Origin: Marsupella aquatica
Lineage: Eukaryota; Marchantiophyta
Assembly (NCBI GenBank): GCA_973895155.1
Contig: OZ316899.1
Location: forward strand, 10,044,001 to 10,108,000
Direction: 5' to 3'
DNA: 64,000 nt
Each line of letters opens with the position of its first letter. The first letter of the stretch is position 1. A program made the translations under genes and the position numbers. The notes under the pieces are model-generated. The model made no database searches. It was not told the DNA's origin and worked only from the letters and a program-made list of their open reading frames with translations. Below, one piece after another: positions 11,655 to 21,923 of this stretch.

Positions 11655-13883
11655 TTGGACTTTGGCGCCCCCTTTTCTGGTCGAGGTGCACTCCTTTTTG
11701 GTCCTGCGGTCTTGAGGGAAGGCCAGGCTTTTTGTGAGGCAGCGACTTTACATGGAGATCCAAGAATGAAAGATGCTGAGGGAGGGGCAGGTCATTGGGT
11801 TGCTTCTCCGGCTCCACCGTCACTTGCTGCATTGGCTACGGGAAGGTCGCTTGCTTGTGGAGACAATCCAGACAGGAATTTTTTGAATCAAGATGTCCGT
11901 TCTGGCCCTGGCGGCACCTCGAATGCTGGACATTACATCCTTCCTGGGAACGGGAATCCGGTCAGCAATAAACAAAGTTGGTTTGGATTACGGGCTTCTG
12001 GTCCTGAGACGGATGGGTTCTTGCGCTGGGACCCCCCTCGACTTGAGCCTTTACCAATGGATGTGCTGGAGGACAGATTGAAGGAACCATACGAGAATCA
12101 CTTTCAGGAGGACATTGGGGACAGAATGGATGCTGATGCAACTAACAACGACTCAATTTTGGCTAGGCAACCTTCTCGTCTTCCTAGAGCGGCGCCTGGG
12201 TCTGGCCCAGGGTCTGGTGCTCGTGGTGCTCCACCCCTGATTGATCGCCCTTTTGTTGATCATCGTGCTGATGAGGCGGAAGCCTGCATTCCCATTTTGA
12301 GACGCATTGCTGACCTGTCTGTTTAGGACTGGCCTTCTAAGCTGCACACCACAATTGAGTGGTCCTTGGAGGAGGCCGCTGAGACTGTGAAGGAACTTTT
12401 CAACTGCACAATGATGTGTTACTTCACTGATCGACCCCCTTTTCTCCCGACGTTCAAATTTTGGGTGACCAAGACTTTTGTGGTTGACTTAAAATGGCCG
12501 GTATCCCAGGTGAAGTTTGTGGGAAAGAACTTTTACATGGTTGTGTTCAAGGATCCTGCCCACCGCAACTTAGTGCTAGCTGAGGCTCCCTGGTTTCTGG
12601 ATCGTAAATTTGTATTTACTTTTCCCTGGGACCCTTCCTTCGATATCAGAAGTGAATCATACACCCTTCTCCCTGTTTGGATCGAAATCCCTTTCCGTGC
12701 TCTCGTTTTGGAGCCATGTCGCAGGAAACTTGCGGCCTCCCTGGGCGACATTTTGCATTACATTCAAGGTGATGAATTAAGCTCCTATCCCCATGATCGT
12801 GCTTGCATTCTGTGGGACACCCAACGGGAATTGCCACTGAGTGTTGAAGTGCTGATTAAGACCAGACTCTCTATCTGGCAGCCAGTGATCTTTAAAAATA
12901 TTCCTTTCCATTGCTTTTGTTGCAGCAAGAAAGGCCGCTTAGCGAGAGATTGCCGCGCACACGAGGAGGAAGAACCAGAACTTACCAAAAGTCAAGGTGC
13001 TGCCAATCTTGCTCCTGCTATGGAGACTGCCCCCCCTCTGAATGTCCCCTCGCCGGTGAACGTGATTCCCTCGTTGGACTCGGCTTTGATACCTCCTAAT
13101 GAGAACTCACTGTCGATCACCACTGTGTTACATGGGGCTACCAATGATGCCCTGCCTGACAAACCTGCGATCACTGAAAGTCTACTTTTCGGAAGCTCTA
13201 GGAATCCTGATGTTGACCCTTATCCGGTTGTTACAAGTCGTGAAATTGAGGAGGCCTCCACTGGTGCTGCCCGGTACGACCCTTTGTCACTATTACTTTC
13301 TTACAACGCCAACTTCCCCAAGATCATACAGGATCTTTAGGAGGTCCAATCTGACTCTATAATTCAACCGGGACCCCAATTCTTGAACTCTCTCCTTGCC
13401 TTGAATGCGAAGTCTGCCGCAACCGTTCCTGTCCCTCAATTGCCGCTGATGACTGTCGAAGTTGAATCTGAGGAACTTATTGCTGTTGAGGATGACATTT
13501 CGGCCTTTGACATTCCCTTCGACATGGACCTATCGGAATACGAGGGCATCATCTCTCGCTCTGCCATCAAGAAGGAACGAGCTAGGAAGCTGGCAAGGCG
13601 CTCCCCTCCCGAAGATAAAAAGAAGGACAAGGGTAAGAAAAAGGCCAGGAAGCAAAGATCCTTACAATTCGTGGATTCTAAATTGCAGGATGCGGCTGGG
13701 TGGGTGACACCGGAGAGGCGCTTGTCACGTGAACTTTGGATGCCTTCGACTGTGACTCCCAATGAAATCAATGATACTTTGGCGATTTTGGCCGACCCTC
13801 ATGCTGAGATTACAAGTAACCCTCTTCCGAGTCCAGCCTTGCCGATGCTGGAACCTGCTAAGTCACCGCTTACCCCTGTGTAG
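11655..13883 (+). pseudogene. LINE ORF1 (nucleic-acid-binding protein)
   Basis: One frame from about 11655 to the stop at 13883, broken only by TAG at 12324 and TAG at 13338. The first in-frame ATG is at 11766. The middle (12350-12900) resembles the DUF4283 module of plant L1 ORF1 (WSLEEAAETVKELF, later KFVGKNFYMVVFKD). A CCHC-like knuckle FHCFCCSKKGRLARDC follows at about 12907-12954. A Lys-rich stretch lies at 13600-13660. ORF1 proteins coat LINE RNA. The protein may have had an upstream start, which I cannot fix. Confidence 0.8.
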
Positions 13884-13925
13884 CTGATCTGGTTTTGCTC
13901 CCTCTGAGATGTGATATTACGGAGC

Positions 13926-16900
13926 ATGAGAATTTTCCATTTTGCCTCATGGAATGTTTGCGGACTATGTAATCTGGATCGTAAGCACGTTGTTCTTAGG
14001 TGGGCTTCCTCTTTGCGCCCACCTCTTGATGCTCTGGCTTTACAAGAGATCAAGGCTGATGAATTCAGATTGGATAGTGCTCTACGTACTATTCTACCCT
14101 CCTTCCAACACTTTTGTTCTCCCCCTGATGATGGCCGCGGCGGGACGGCTCTTCTCATTCAACCCTCTTTCAAGGTTACAACATCTGGCGTTCTTGACGG
14201 AGGAAGAGCGGTTTGGATTCAGATTGAACATGCTATGGGGAATTTTGGGCTGGTTAGCCTTTATGCACCCAATTTGGCTGGAGAAAGATTGTTGTTATGG
14301 AACGACTTGTTGAATGTCCTGCCTCCGGACCGCTGGATAATTTGTGGTGACTTCAACATGACTGAGAGAAGCGAAGATTCTACTGGAGTATCCCCTCTCA
14401 TCTGCGGCCGTGAGTTGGAATTTTGGCGCTTTCTCAAAACTAAGTTTGACCTGCTAGACGCTATCTCCGTCCTGGGCCAGGCTACTGGTGCGTCCTTTAC
14501 TTGGCGTAGAGTCCGCAATGGTAGACTGTCCCAATCAAGACTTGACCGCTTCTACTTCAGCCAGGCTGGCCGCTGGACCTCTGAGATTGTCAAGCTTAAA
14601 CATGATGGAACATCAGCACTTTCTGATCACGACCCTGTACTGATTACCTTTCGTCTTAATCCCTCACCTATGATTGACTCCAACAGGAGAAGAGCGACCT
14701 ACTTTAAGGCGAACCCCTCGGTACTTTGGAAGTCTGGAAATTTGGAATTATTGGCAGCTGCGTGGAAGGGGGAAGGAGCTGCTTTGACGGACCCGCATCT
14801 TCGTTTTGCTGGGGCTTTTCAGAGATTTCGGAAATGCTACATGGAGCTTCAATCTTAGCCTGTGCCTCGCGAAGAAGAATTGGCACTCCTGAAGAACAAA
14901 CTTGGCCTCCTTAAAATTGGTATCATGGATGAGTACTCTCTGGGAGTTGTCCAGGATTTTTCCTTCATAGATAATTGCGTTCGCGAGCTAGAGCTTGAAG
15001 ATGCACACTACTACCGGCGTCTTTCCCGAATCAACTGGCTTGGCCAGGGGGAAGAACCTTCTAAGTTCTATTTCTCATTGGTCAAGGCAAAGCAAGTGAG
15101 AGAAACGATGGAATGCCTAATTGGAGAGGATGGCAAAGAAATTAGGGATGAAAATATGATTATCAAGGAGGTTCAGACATTCTGTGAATCACTGTACTCT
15201 CCACCTGAACGAAGTGCTGTGGAACTTATGGAGATGAGATCTGCTTGTCGGAGGCTTTGCGAACACACTCATTTCTCCCCGTCTGCCACTGAGAACAGAA
15301 ATCTAGATATGTTACCTACCTTACAGGAGGTACATGATACTCTGCTCATGCTACCCAATGACAAGGCGCCTGGGGTGGATGGTATGACCGCCGAGGTCTT
15401 GAGGGCCTCTTGGGATTTTGTGAAAGCTGATTTCTATGATATGATCTGTGCCTTTTGGAGGACTGGTCATATTTCTTATGGCATCAAGGATGGAGTGATC
15501 CGCTTTATCCCCAAAAAGACTGACAAGCGGCATCTGAGCGACTGGAGGCCGCTGACGATGCTTACCATTACCTACAAGTTTTTGGCTAAGCTGCTTGCTC
15601 GACGACTGATGGTGCTACTGCCCCGTATGATTAGTCCACAGCAGACCGGTTTCATTCCCGGTCGACACATTTTGGAGAATATCTCGCTTACTTGGTTGGC
15701 AAGCGACTGGATTGAATATACGCAGACCCCATCTCTCTTTTTGCAACTTGACTTTGAGAAAGCTTTTGATAGGGTCGACCATCTCTACATCTGGGAGACT
15801 ATGAACCTTCTAGGTCTTAGTTCACATTTCATTCTCTTGGTACGGTCCCTCTTAAGCAACTCTTGCTCTAAAGTTCTTGTCAACGGTCTTTGGTCTGCTG
15901 ATATTCACATGTGCAGAGGAGTCCGGCAGGGGTGCCCCCTCTCCCCACTTCTATTTGCTATCTCTACTCAGCCCCTAATGGATTTCTGCCAGGCGGAGAT
16001 TGTTGCTGGTCGTTTGTAGGGACTCAAAATCTCCCCTTCCTTCACCCTCTGTTTTAGGTTGTTTGCTGACGATCTGGGCCTCTTTATCCCTGCTGATGTG
16101 ATAACTTTTGAGCAAGCCAGAAGCACTATTACCTGCTATGAGTGTGCTACGGGTGCTAAACTCAACCTGGCTAAATCAACCATCATTCCCCTGGCTGGCT
16201 ACAGGACACTGGCTGTACAATCAGCCCTGCTGGCACTGTGCAGAGATATTTGGGTGGACCTTTTGGATCCAATCTTACTGAGAAGCAACTACATTGCTTT
16301 TGCTTAGACCGGATTAGTGCACGTCTTGCATCCTGGTCCACTCGCTTTCTTTCCTTCACAGGTCGTCTACTGTTAATCAAGCATGTACTTCAGGCCATCC
16401 CGGTCTATCACATGATGTTCCTACTCTCTCCCGCTGCTTTGACTAAAAAGCTGATTGCTTTAAACAGAATTTTTCTGTGGGGTTCGAACCCGCTGGGTGG
16501 AAGACGCATCCCACTTGTGGCTTGGGATAAGATGACTCGACCCAAATTTGACGGTGGACTTGGCCTAAAGGACTTCAAGAGTCACTCTGATGCCCTTCTG
16601 TGTAAGTGGTTTACTGGCGCTTTGGACCATCCTGAATCTGAATGGGCTTGCATGTTCGCGGAAAACCTTCGACTTACCAAATGGCGGAACTACAAGGCTA
16701 TACGTCGAAGCTCTTACTCTATGGCTGACAAGTTGCTACTCTGTACCCCTCGTAGCTTTGGGAGACTTACGTATACAAATCAGTTGTGGAGTGCCTGGGA
16801 GAGAATGAGATCAAATTTGATTTTCTGTCCTACTGAAGCTGATCATATCCCTGGCCACTGGGGATTTGAGGATACTATCCGCTGTCTACAAGGATTCTAC

Positions 16901-17777
16901 AATTTACCTGAGATCGATATTGTGCTGCTAACAAGAACGTTTGGTTCTCTGGGTATCAGGAGAATTCGGGACTTCTGGTCTACAATTGATGGCACTTGGA
17001 AAAATGTTGAATTACATCTACCTCGTCTGAGAGGCCTTACGCTTCTCAACAGGACTTTATGCCTCTCTCTTGCTGGTGTGATCCGTGGCTCTCCCTGTGA
17101 GGGAGATGCTACTGCTACTGCTTCTCGTACCTGCATGTGGCGCTGGTTGGATCGGGAGGAGAGAATGAATCGTTTTGACTTAACGAATGCACGTGCTTAT
17201 GAGTTGCTTCGCCCAAAAGGCACTGACTCCGCCCGGCTGAACCGGATCTAGGGGGAAAATCTACCGGATGAGGATTGGAGTAGAGTGTGGAACACTGTGT
17301 GGGCTTCTGACCTCTCTACCCGTGCTAAGGTCTTTCTGTGGCGGATTATTGCGCAAGGCTTGTTCTCTGGCTCCCGTGCTCTACGGATTGGCAAGTCGGA
17401 TGGCTGTTGTGGCTTATGTGCTGGGACGATTGAAAACTATTCCTCACATTTTCTTTTCATGTCGTCATGCTTGTTGCTGTTGGCTAGAGGTCCACGGATG
17501 GATGGAGGGTGCACTCTGCGATGGATCACCAAGTTTATTCACTCTGATTTTTTCCGCTGCAAGGAAACTGCCTATTCACTCTCTTCAAATTTACACGGTT
17601 TACCAGATCCTGTGGTGCATTTGGCTAGCCCGTAATGCTCAAACTTTTGACAAAACTCGTCACAGAATCTTTGATCAATTGCTGGTGATCTCTGAGATTT
17701 TGGACCACTTGAATGCGGTTATCACATCCACTTTGGTGCTGTCTACCTCTCTGTTAAGCCGCAAACATCGATGCTAA
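13926..17777 (+). pseudogene. LINE ORF2 (endonuclease and reverse transcriptase)
   Basis: The first ATG is at 13926 (MRIFHFASWNVCGL). Endonuclease motifs are LQEIKAD, GRGGTALLI, GDFNMTE and SDHDPVLI. RT motifs are KAPGVDGMT, WRPLTML, LDFEKAFDRVDH, RQGCPLSPLLF and LFADDLGLF. Then come YLGGPFGSNLTEKQLH, a zf-RVT-like KVFLWRI and CGLCAGTIEN...HIFFSC region, and WCIWLARNAQTFDK. Breaks are in-frame TAG at 14856, 16017 and 17249, a one-base shift near 16240, and another near 17440. The final stop is TAA at 17775. All in-frame stops before the end are TAG, compatible with CAG to TAG changes. The enzyme would nick target DNA and copy LINE RNA, but this copy is inactive. Confidence 0.9.
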
Positions 17778-18368
17778 GGGACTGATAGAGACAGAATGCA
17801 TCAGCATTCTCAGGAGTGGGGTTAGGAGGATTGAATCCATCCTGGATGGCGGTGCTGCAGGAGGACACCCGACGCTTTGATCCTTTTTAGGCCACAAAAG
17901 CTCTTAGTTAATGGTTTACTTAGCTGCCTTTGTGTCCTTGATCATAGGCCTACTTTATATCTTTAGGATTAGGAATTTTTGCTCTTATGCCTGCCCTTGA
18001 TCTTATTACGGCATTTCGTGCTGCTTGACTACCCCCCCTTTTTTTACCCTTGCAGGCTTGGTTGACTGATGAGCCTTAGGACCATACTCCTGACAAGACA
18101 TCCGTCCCCTTGCACTGGCACTATTTTGATTCTGCTTTACTCTTAAGTTGATTAGATACAACTGTCTGAGTGCCAGTGAAAACTTGATTCTTACTAGTTT
18201 TCAACATCTGTTGGATCTGATGTCCTTGACTTTCTTGGACTCTTATGTGTCCTATCACTCTTTTGCCCTTTGTGGCTTCTGTTGCCGTTTGGCCTGCTGG
18301 TTCCCCCCATCCGTGGGGTTCACGCGGAATAAAATTAAATTAAAAATTAAAAATTAAAATAATAAAAA
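17778..18368 (+). other. LINE 3' UTR and A-rich tail
   Basis: Non-coding. It ends in a stretch of repeated ATTAAA and TAAAAATT units at about 18330-18368, directly before the right target duplication. No gene is seen here. Confidence 0.8.
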
Positions 18369-18386
18369 AATAACAACATTATAACG
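18369..18386. repeat. LINE target site duplication, right
   Basis: AATAACAACATTATAACG, identical to 10894-10911. Confidence 0.93.
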
Positions 18387-18574
18387 AACATTGAATAATG
18401 ACAAAGTAAGATACGTTAAGCATTTGGAAGATATAAATGAAGCTACTTTTGTGAAAGGATTATAGACTGGTGAACATTCATTCTAAAATATTTTTTGCGC
18501 TCACACCTCTGGTCTCAGTTGCAAAAGTTTTGTCTCGGTCTTGAGTCAGTTCAAAGTCACTTGCTTCAGTTTTC

Positions 18575-19026
18575 ATGGCTCCACCACAAGCAAAGGGGAA
18601 GGCAAAGGTTACAGTTATAGGTGATAGCGATGGAGAGGGTGCCGCGGAGAAGGCTCACACAAGGCCTCCGACTCAGTCCACTCAACATCCATCCATCCCA
18701 ATTTTGGCCAAGGGGAAAGTGATCTTGAAGAGCTGACCCATTGGAGCCCCACCAGATGGATCTCTTCCGTCAAAAGCAAAAATTCCGCCCTCGCGCAGAA
18801 ATCTTTGGTGTCGACGACAAAGCTCTCTACTTTGCCTCTGTCACCTGGGCAGCCCACAAGTGCTTCCAGTGAGGGCGAGGAGACCCATGACAACTCAAAG
18901 ACCAACGACGACTCTGGGTCCAACAACAACTCGTCGTGCAGTCGGGGTGGGTTTTGTTGGGGCGTTGGTTCAAGTGACTCAAACGACAACTCTGACGCAT
19001 ACAAGCCAAGCTGGTGGGAAGATTGA
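18575..19026 (+). pseudogene. Small acidic reading frame, unknown function
   Basis: ATG at 18575 (MAPPQAKGKAKVTVIGDSDG) runs to TGA at 18736. A second frame, open from about 18730, continues to TGA at 19026 with an Asp/Ser/Asn-rich tract (SEGEETHDNSKTNDDSGS) and ends SDAYKPSWWED. A one-base shift would join them. I recognise no domain. It lies just downstream of the divergent spacer and could be a separate small gene or the 5' exon of the ParB-methyltransferase gene. Confidence 0.4.
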
Positions 19027-19457
19027 ATGAACCCAGTGACACAGCAATTGAATGAAGCTGCAGAACAAAGTAGTCCAGAGTAGATAGCCACGTCCATTTT
19101 TTGCTATCCGCTGTTGACAGCCACAACCATTTTTTGGCAGTAATGGTCACTCTTTTTGCAGCATGGTAGTGTGGAAATGTAGTGGGAGCTTACTCCCTAG
19201 CTTTTTTTACAAATCTTGAAGTGTAGACTAGGATGTTTCTACACTTGTTAGAGTAACTTTGGTGTCCTCAAATGGAGTTTGGTACGCTTTAATATCGTTC
19301 ACACAAAATTTGTATGAGTCAGTTTGAGTTATTGTATGTTATGTACAATGGGAATGCGTCAATCCTAGTTGCAAATGTCTTTGGGAAGTCTTCAAATTTA
19401 TTGTAGTTCATCGATGGTTTCCAATGTAGGACTCTCACCGGGTAAAAGTTCCATAAT

Positions 19458-19947
19458 AGTGCTCGGCGCTATCATTGAAATGCTCAAAATATTCCCAGAT
19501 ATGCATGACTTTGTATGAGATTTGCATGATGATTAGAATTGATTTGGGCCCCTTTTATAATAGCGCCAAGCGCTAATAACATTTTAAGGAGAAAACGTTT
19601 GAAATAACATCCAGTTGCATCCTCAATGCCCAAAACCATTCTAATGGTGTAAATGCACATCTGTGGTCATCTTGTTAGCGCTCGACGCTATTAAAACTTA
19701 TAGTTTAATGTGCATTTTATGCTGTTCTTTTTTATAGCGCTTGGTGCTATCAATGAGGGCGATTTGGTCAACGATCATATTTCAACGGTAACATGAAAGA
19801 TTATCGGTCACACTGTCAAAGTTCTGCATGGTCGCTGGTCCAATGGTAACCTTCCAAGTGTTTGGCTCTGTTGGAGTTACCGTTGAACAACATTCTGAGG
19901 TGCTAGGCACTACATCTCTTAACCCTCTACTGGGACTTGGCGCTCGT
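19458..19947. repeat. Cluster of six GCGC palindromes in a non-coding stretch
   Basis: The stretch 19027-19970 has no credible coding frame but holds copies at about 19458-19472, 19561-19575 (tagcgccaagcgcta), 19675-19693, 19735-19750, 19896-19912 and 19932-19947. The last two are degenerate. The spacing is irregular (roughly 40-150 bp). This is the densest cluster and would suit an upstream regulatory region or a long intron. Confidence 0.7.
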
Positions 19948-20891
19948 GGGAGAAACATAATCCGGCATACTTGTCTCTAGGAGCAGCCCGTTTGAACGTG
20001 ACATTTTGTACCTGCCTCTGTTACTCCGTACTAGCTCAAGGGCTCACGGAGAGGCGTACAACATTGTCTGATGTTCTTCTCAACGTCGTCGCCATCTCTT
20101 TGTCGGGTAATACGAGGATGGGAGATAGTCATGCCGGTCATTCCAAGTCCTCACAGTCTTTTTCAGGCTCTATATACACCCATTGCGTGACTCGGTCGAC
20201 TGCGTCTCATTCGCATTCAGACATTGGCTCAACTCTTCCAACCACACGATCAAGAAGGGGGAGAATGGACACGAATATGCGGATGTCGCACGGGTTGGAT
20301 GCTTACATCTCCAAACATGTCTTGTCCTTTGGGAAAGATTTCAAAGGATTGGAGAAGGAGCCTCCATGAATTCCTCTTTGTCGATTGCTTCATATGGAAG
20401 TCGTGCGGACGTTGTAGAAGCAGAGCGCCTCCATCAAGAAGTTGAAGGAGTCATTCCGGATTTCTGGATACAATTCACGCATGGGCATGCCATTCTACGT
20501 TCAGCCAACGAATGCAGATGGGGTTCCACAAATTTGCACTAATGAGATTTGAGCCTCTTGGGATCCAATATGGGTTGCCAAGAATGACAAGTTCGAGGAA
20601 GAGTGTGACGTTGATCCGGATTTCAAAGTTTTGAAGGACAAGATGTTTTGTGTCTTTGATGGAAATCACCGTTTGTATTTGTGGTTGATTGTGACAGCAG
20701 AGCATCCTGACAGCATTAAGTACCACCCTTGTGTGACTTGCATTATTTTCAATGGAGATAAAGGTTCCCTCGTGGAGCTTGAGGCTGCCATGCACGCTGT
20801 GAACTAGTAAGTCATTGTTCAGGACAACCTCATTTAATATGATGTACAAGTTCACCATAGAGTTTTGATGTGATATTATCTTTGGTGTTGT

Positions 20892-20911
20892 ACTAGCGCC
20901 CGGCGCTGCTA
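20892..20911. repeat. Intronic GCGC palindrome (ParB gene intron 20807-20936)
   Basis: actagcgcccggcgctgcta-type copy in the middle of a 130-bp GT-AG intron. Confidence 0.75.
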
Positions 20912-21400
20912 ATTTCCATTTAAATTTTTCACATAGGTTGGGACAAGCTATTGTTGAGCCATCTTGGATTCTTGATGCCAACAGAATCTCTCGGCTTTTA
21001 TCACGCGACCTAGAGCACTAAAAACCCCTCATTGATAATACAAGTCATGCAAAGTTTGAAGCCATTCAAAAGAAGACTTGCAAGGGTTCTTGGTATATAC
21101 ACAAGATGCCACAAGACGCACTCATCTACATTTTGTGTGAGAACAAGATTAAATCTTACACATACCAGTTCAAAGTGGACATGGATTTTGCAGTTGCGCG
21201 CCCAGGGGACTCTGTGGTCAGAAGAGGAGACGCAGAAGAGGCATGAAGCTATGATGAAGGAAGTGACAAAAGATTGGGTGATCAAAGTAACAAAGATCAC
21301 TCCATTACTGCACCCTGATTTTGGTGACTACTTGGGCACATGTGCCAAAATGTTTCCCTTGACAGAGAAGAACAAAAGAGAAAAGAAACCCGATATAGTT

Positions 21401-21405
21401 GTTTG
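21401..21405. repeat. Copia-2 target site duplication (left copy)
   Basis: GTTTG here and at 27091-27095. The host exon reads through in one frame when Copia-2 and one copy are removed (codon TGC formed from 21404, 21405 and 27096). Confidence 0.9.
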
Positions 21406-21602
21406 TATTCAGAGACAAGAAGATGAATAAGAACATACACCAACAACTGGAGGTTCCCTCCAACTTCCATTACCTTATAGTCCCTAAGGACTCGATCTAT
21501 TACATGCGGTTAGGTTGTTACTAACAACCTAAGCTTCGGTTAGTTAGGACTAACTAACTCTACTAACATGACTCGGGTTAGTGTTAACTTCATATTACAA
21601 CA
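21406..21602 (-). repeat. Copia-2 3' LTR
   Basis: 197 bp, identical base for base to 26894-27090 on reading. The polypurine tract follows at 21603-21615. Confidence 0.95.
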
Positions 21603-21923
21603 CTCCCCCTTGGTTACTTGAATAGCATAATAAAGTAACCATATTGAGAGTAATACTAACCCTAGGTGGATTATTTTGGTACCCATAAGGAGAGTGTGGT
21701 CTCATCAAAACCCCCCTTCTTTCTTCTGGGGGAAAGAGTACCACCACTCTGTACATGGCATGGGTCCATATTGAAATGTAGACGTATAGTAGAAATGTGA
21801 TTCGATGTATGCATTCTTGATAGGCGAAGGTGAACATGTTAATGCATCGTAAGTGGTAATGGTTGCGGTGTCGTCTATAATCGTGTAGAAAATGGAGTTT
21901 AGGGTTTAATCGGATCGTAATGG

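Larger units (their letters stand above)
10912..18368 (+). mobile_element. L1-type LINE, full length, degenerate
   Basis: 7457 bp between perfect 18-bp duplications, ending in an A-rich tail of TAAAAAT-like units. It has a 5' leader (10912-11654), ORF1 with a CCHC knuckle, and ORF2 with an AP endonuclease, reverse transcriptase and a C-terminal zf-RVT-like region, followed by a 3' UTR of about 590 bp. This organisation is that of plant L1 elements. Both ORFs keep long open stretches but carry TAG stops and two frameshifts. It landed in the spacer between the divergent genes of the surrounding element. Confidence 0.92.
19971..21405 (+). pseudogene. ParB-like domain exons of the ParB-methyltransferase gene
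   Basis: The frame 19971-20806 is open apart from TGA at 20367, TAG at 20415 and a TGA near 20541. It contains ASIKKLKESFRISGYNSRMG, then FKVLKDKMFCVFDGNHRLYLW. An SIxxLxxS...G start followed by a DGNHR box is the signature of the ParB/sulfiredoxin-like domain. A GT-AG intron (20807-20936) separates the next exon (LGQAIVEPSWILDANRISR). The stop formed at the splice junction (TA plus G) and the TAA after RDLEH are consistent with original Gln codons. A frameshift lies near 21215. The exon is cut at 21405 by Copia-2 and resumes at 27096 in the same frame. In bacteria and phages ParB domains fused to DNA methylases are known; here the gene has introns. Confidence 0.6.

Noticed and set aside
12324-17251. 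Recoded TAG or a variant genetic code
   Set aside because: Copia-2, the Gypsy and other intact frames use the standard code and TAG as a true stop (for example the end of pol at 54345). Decay by C to T change is simpler.
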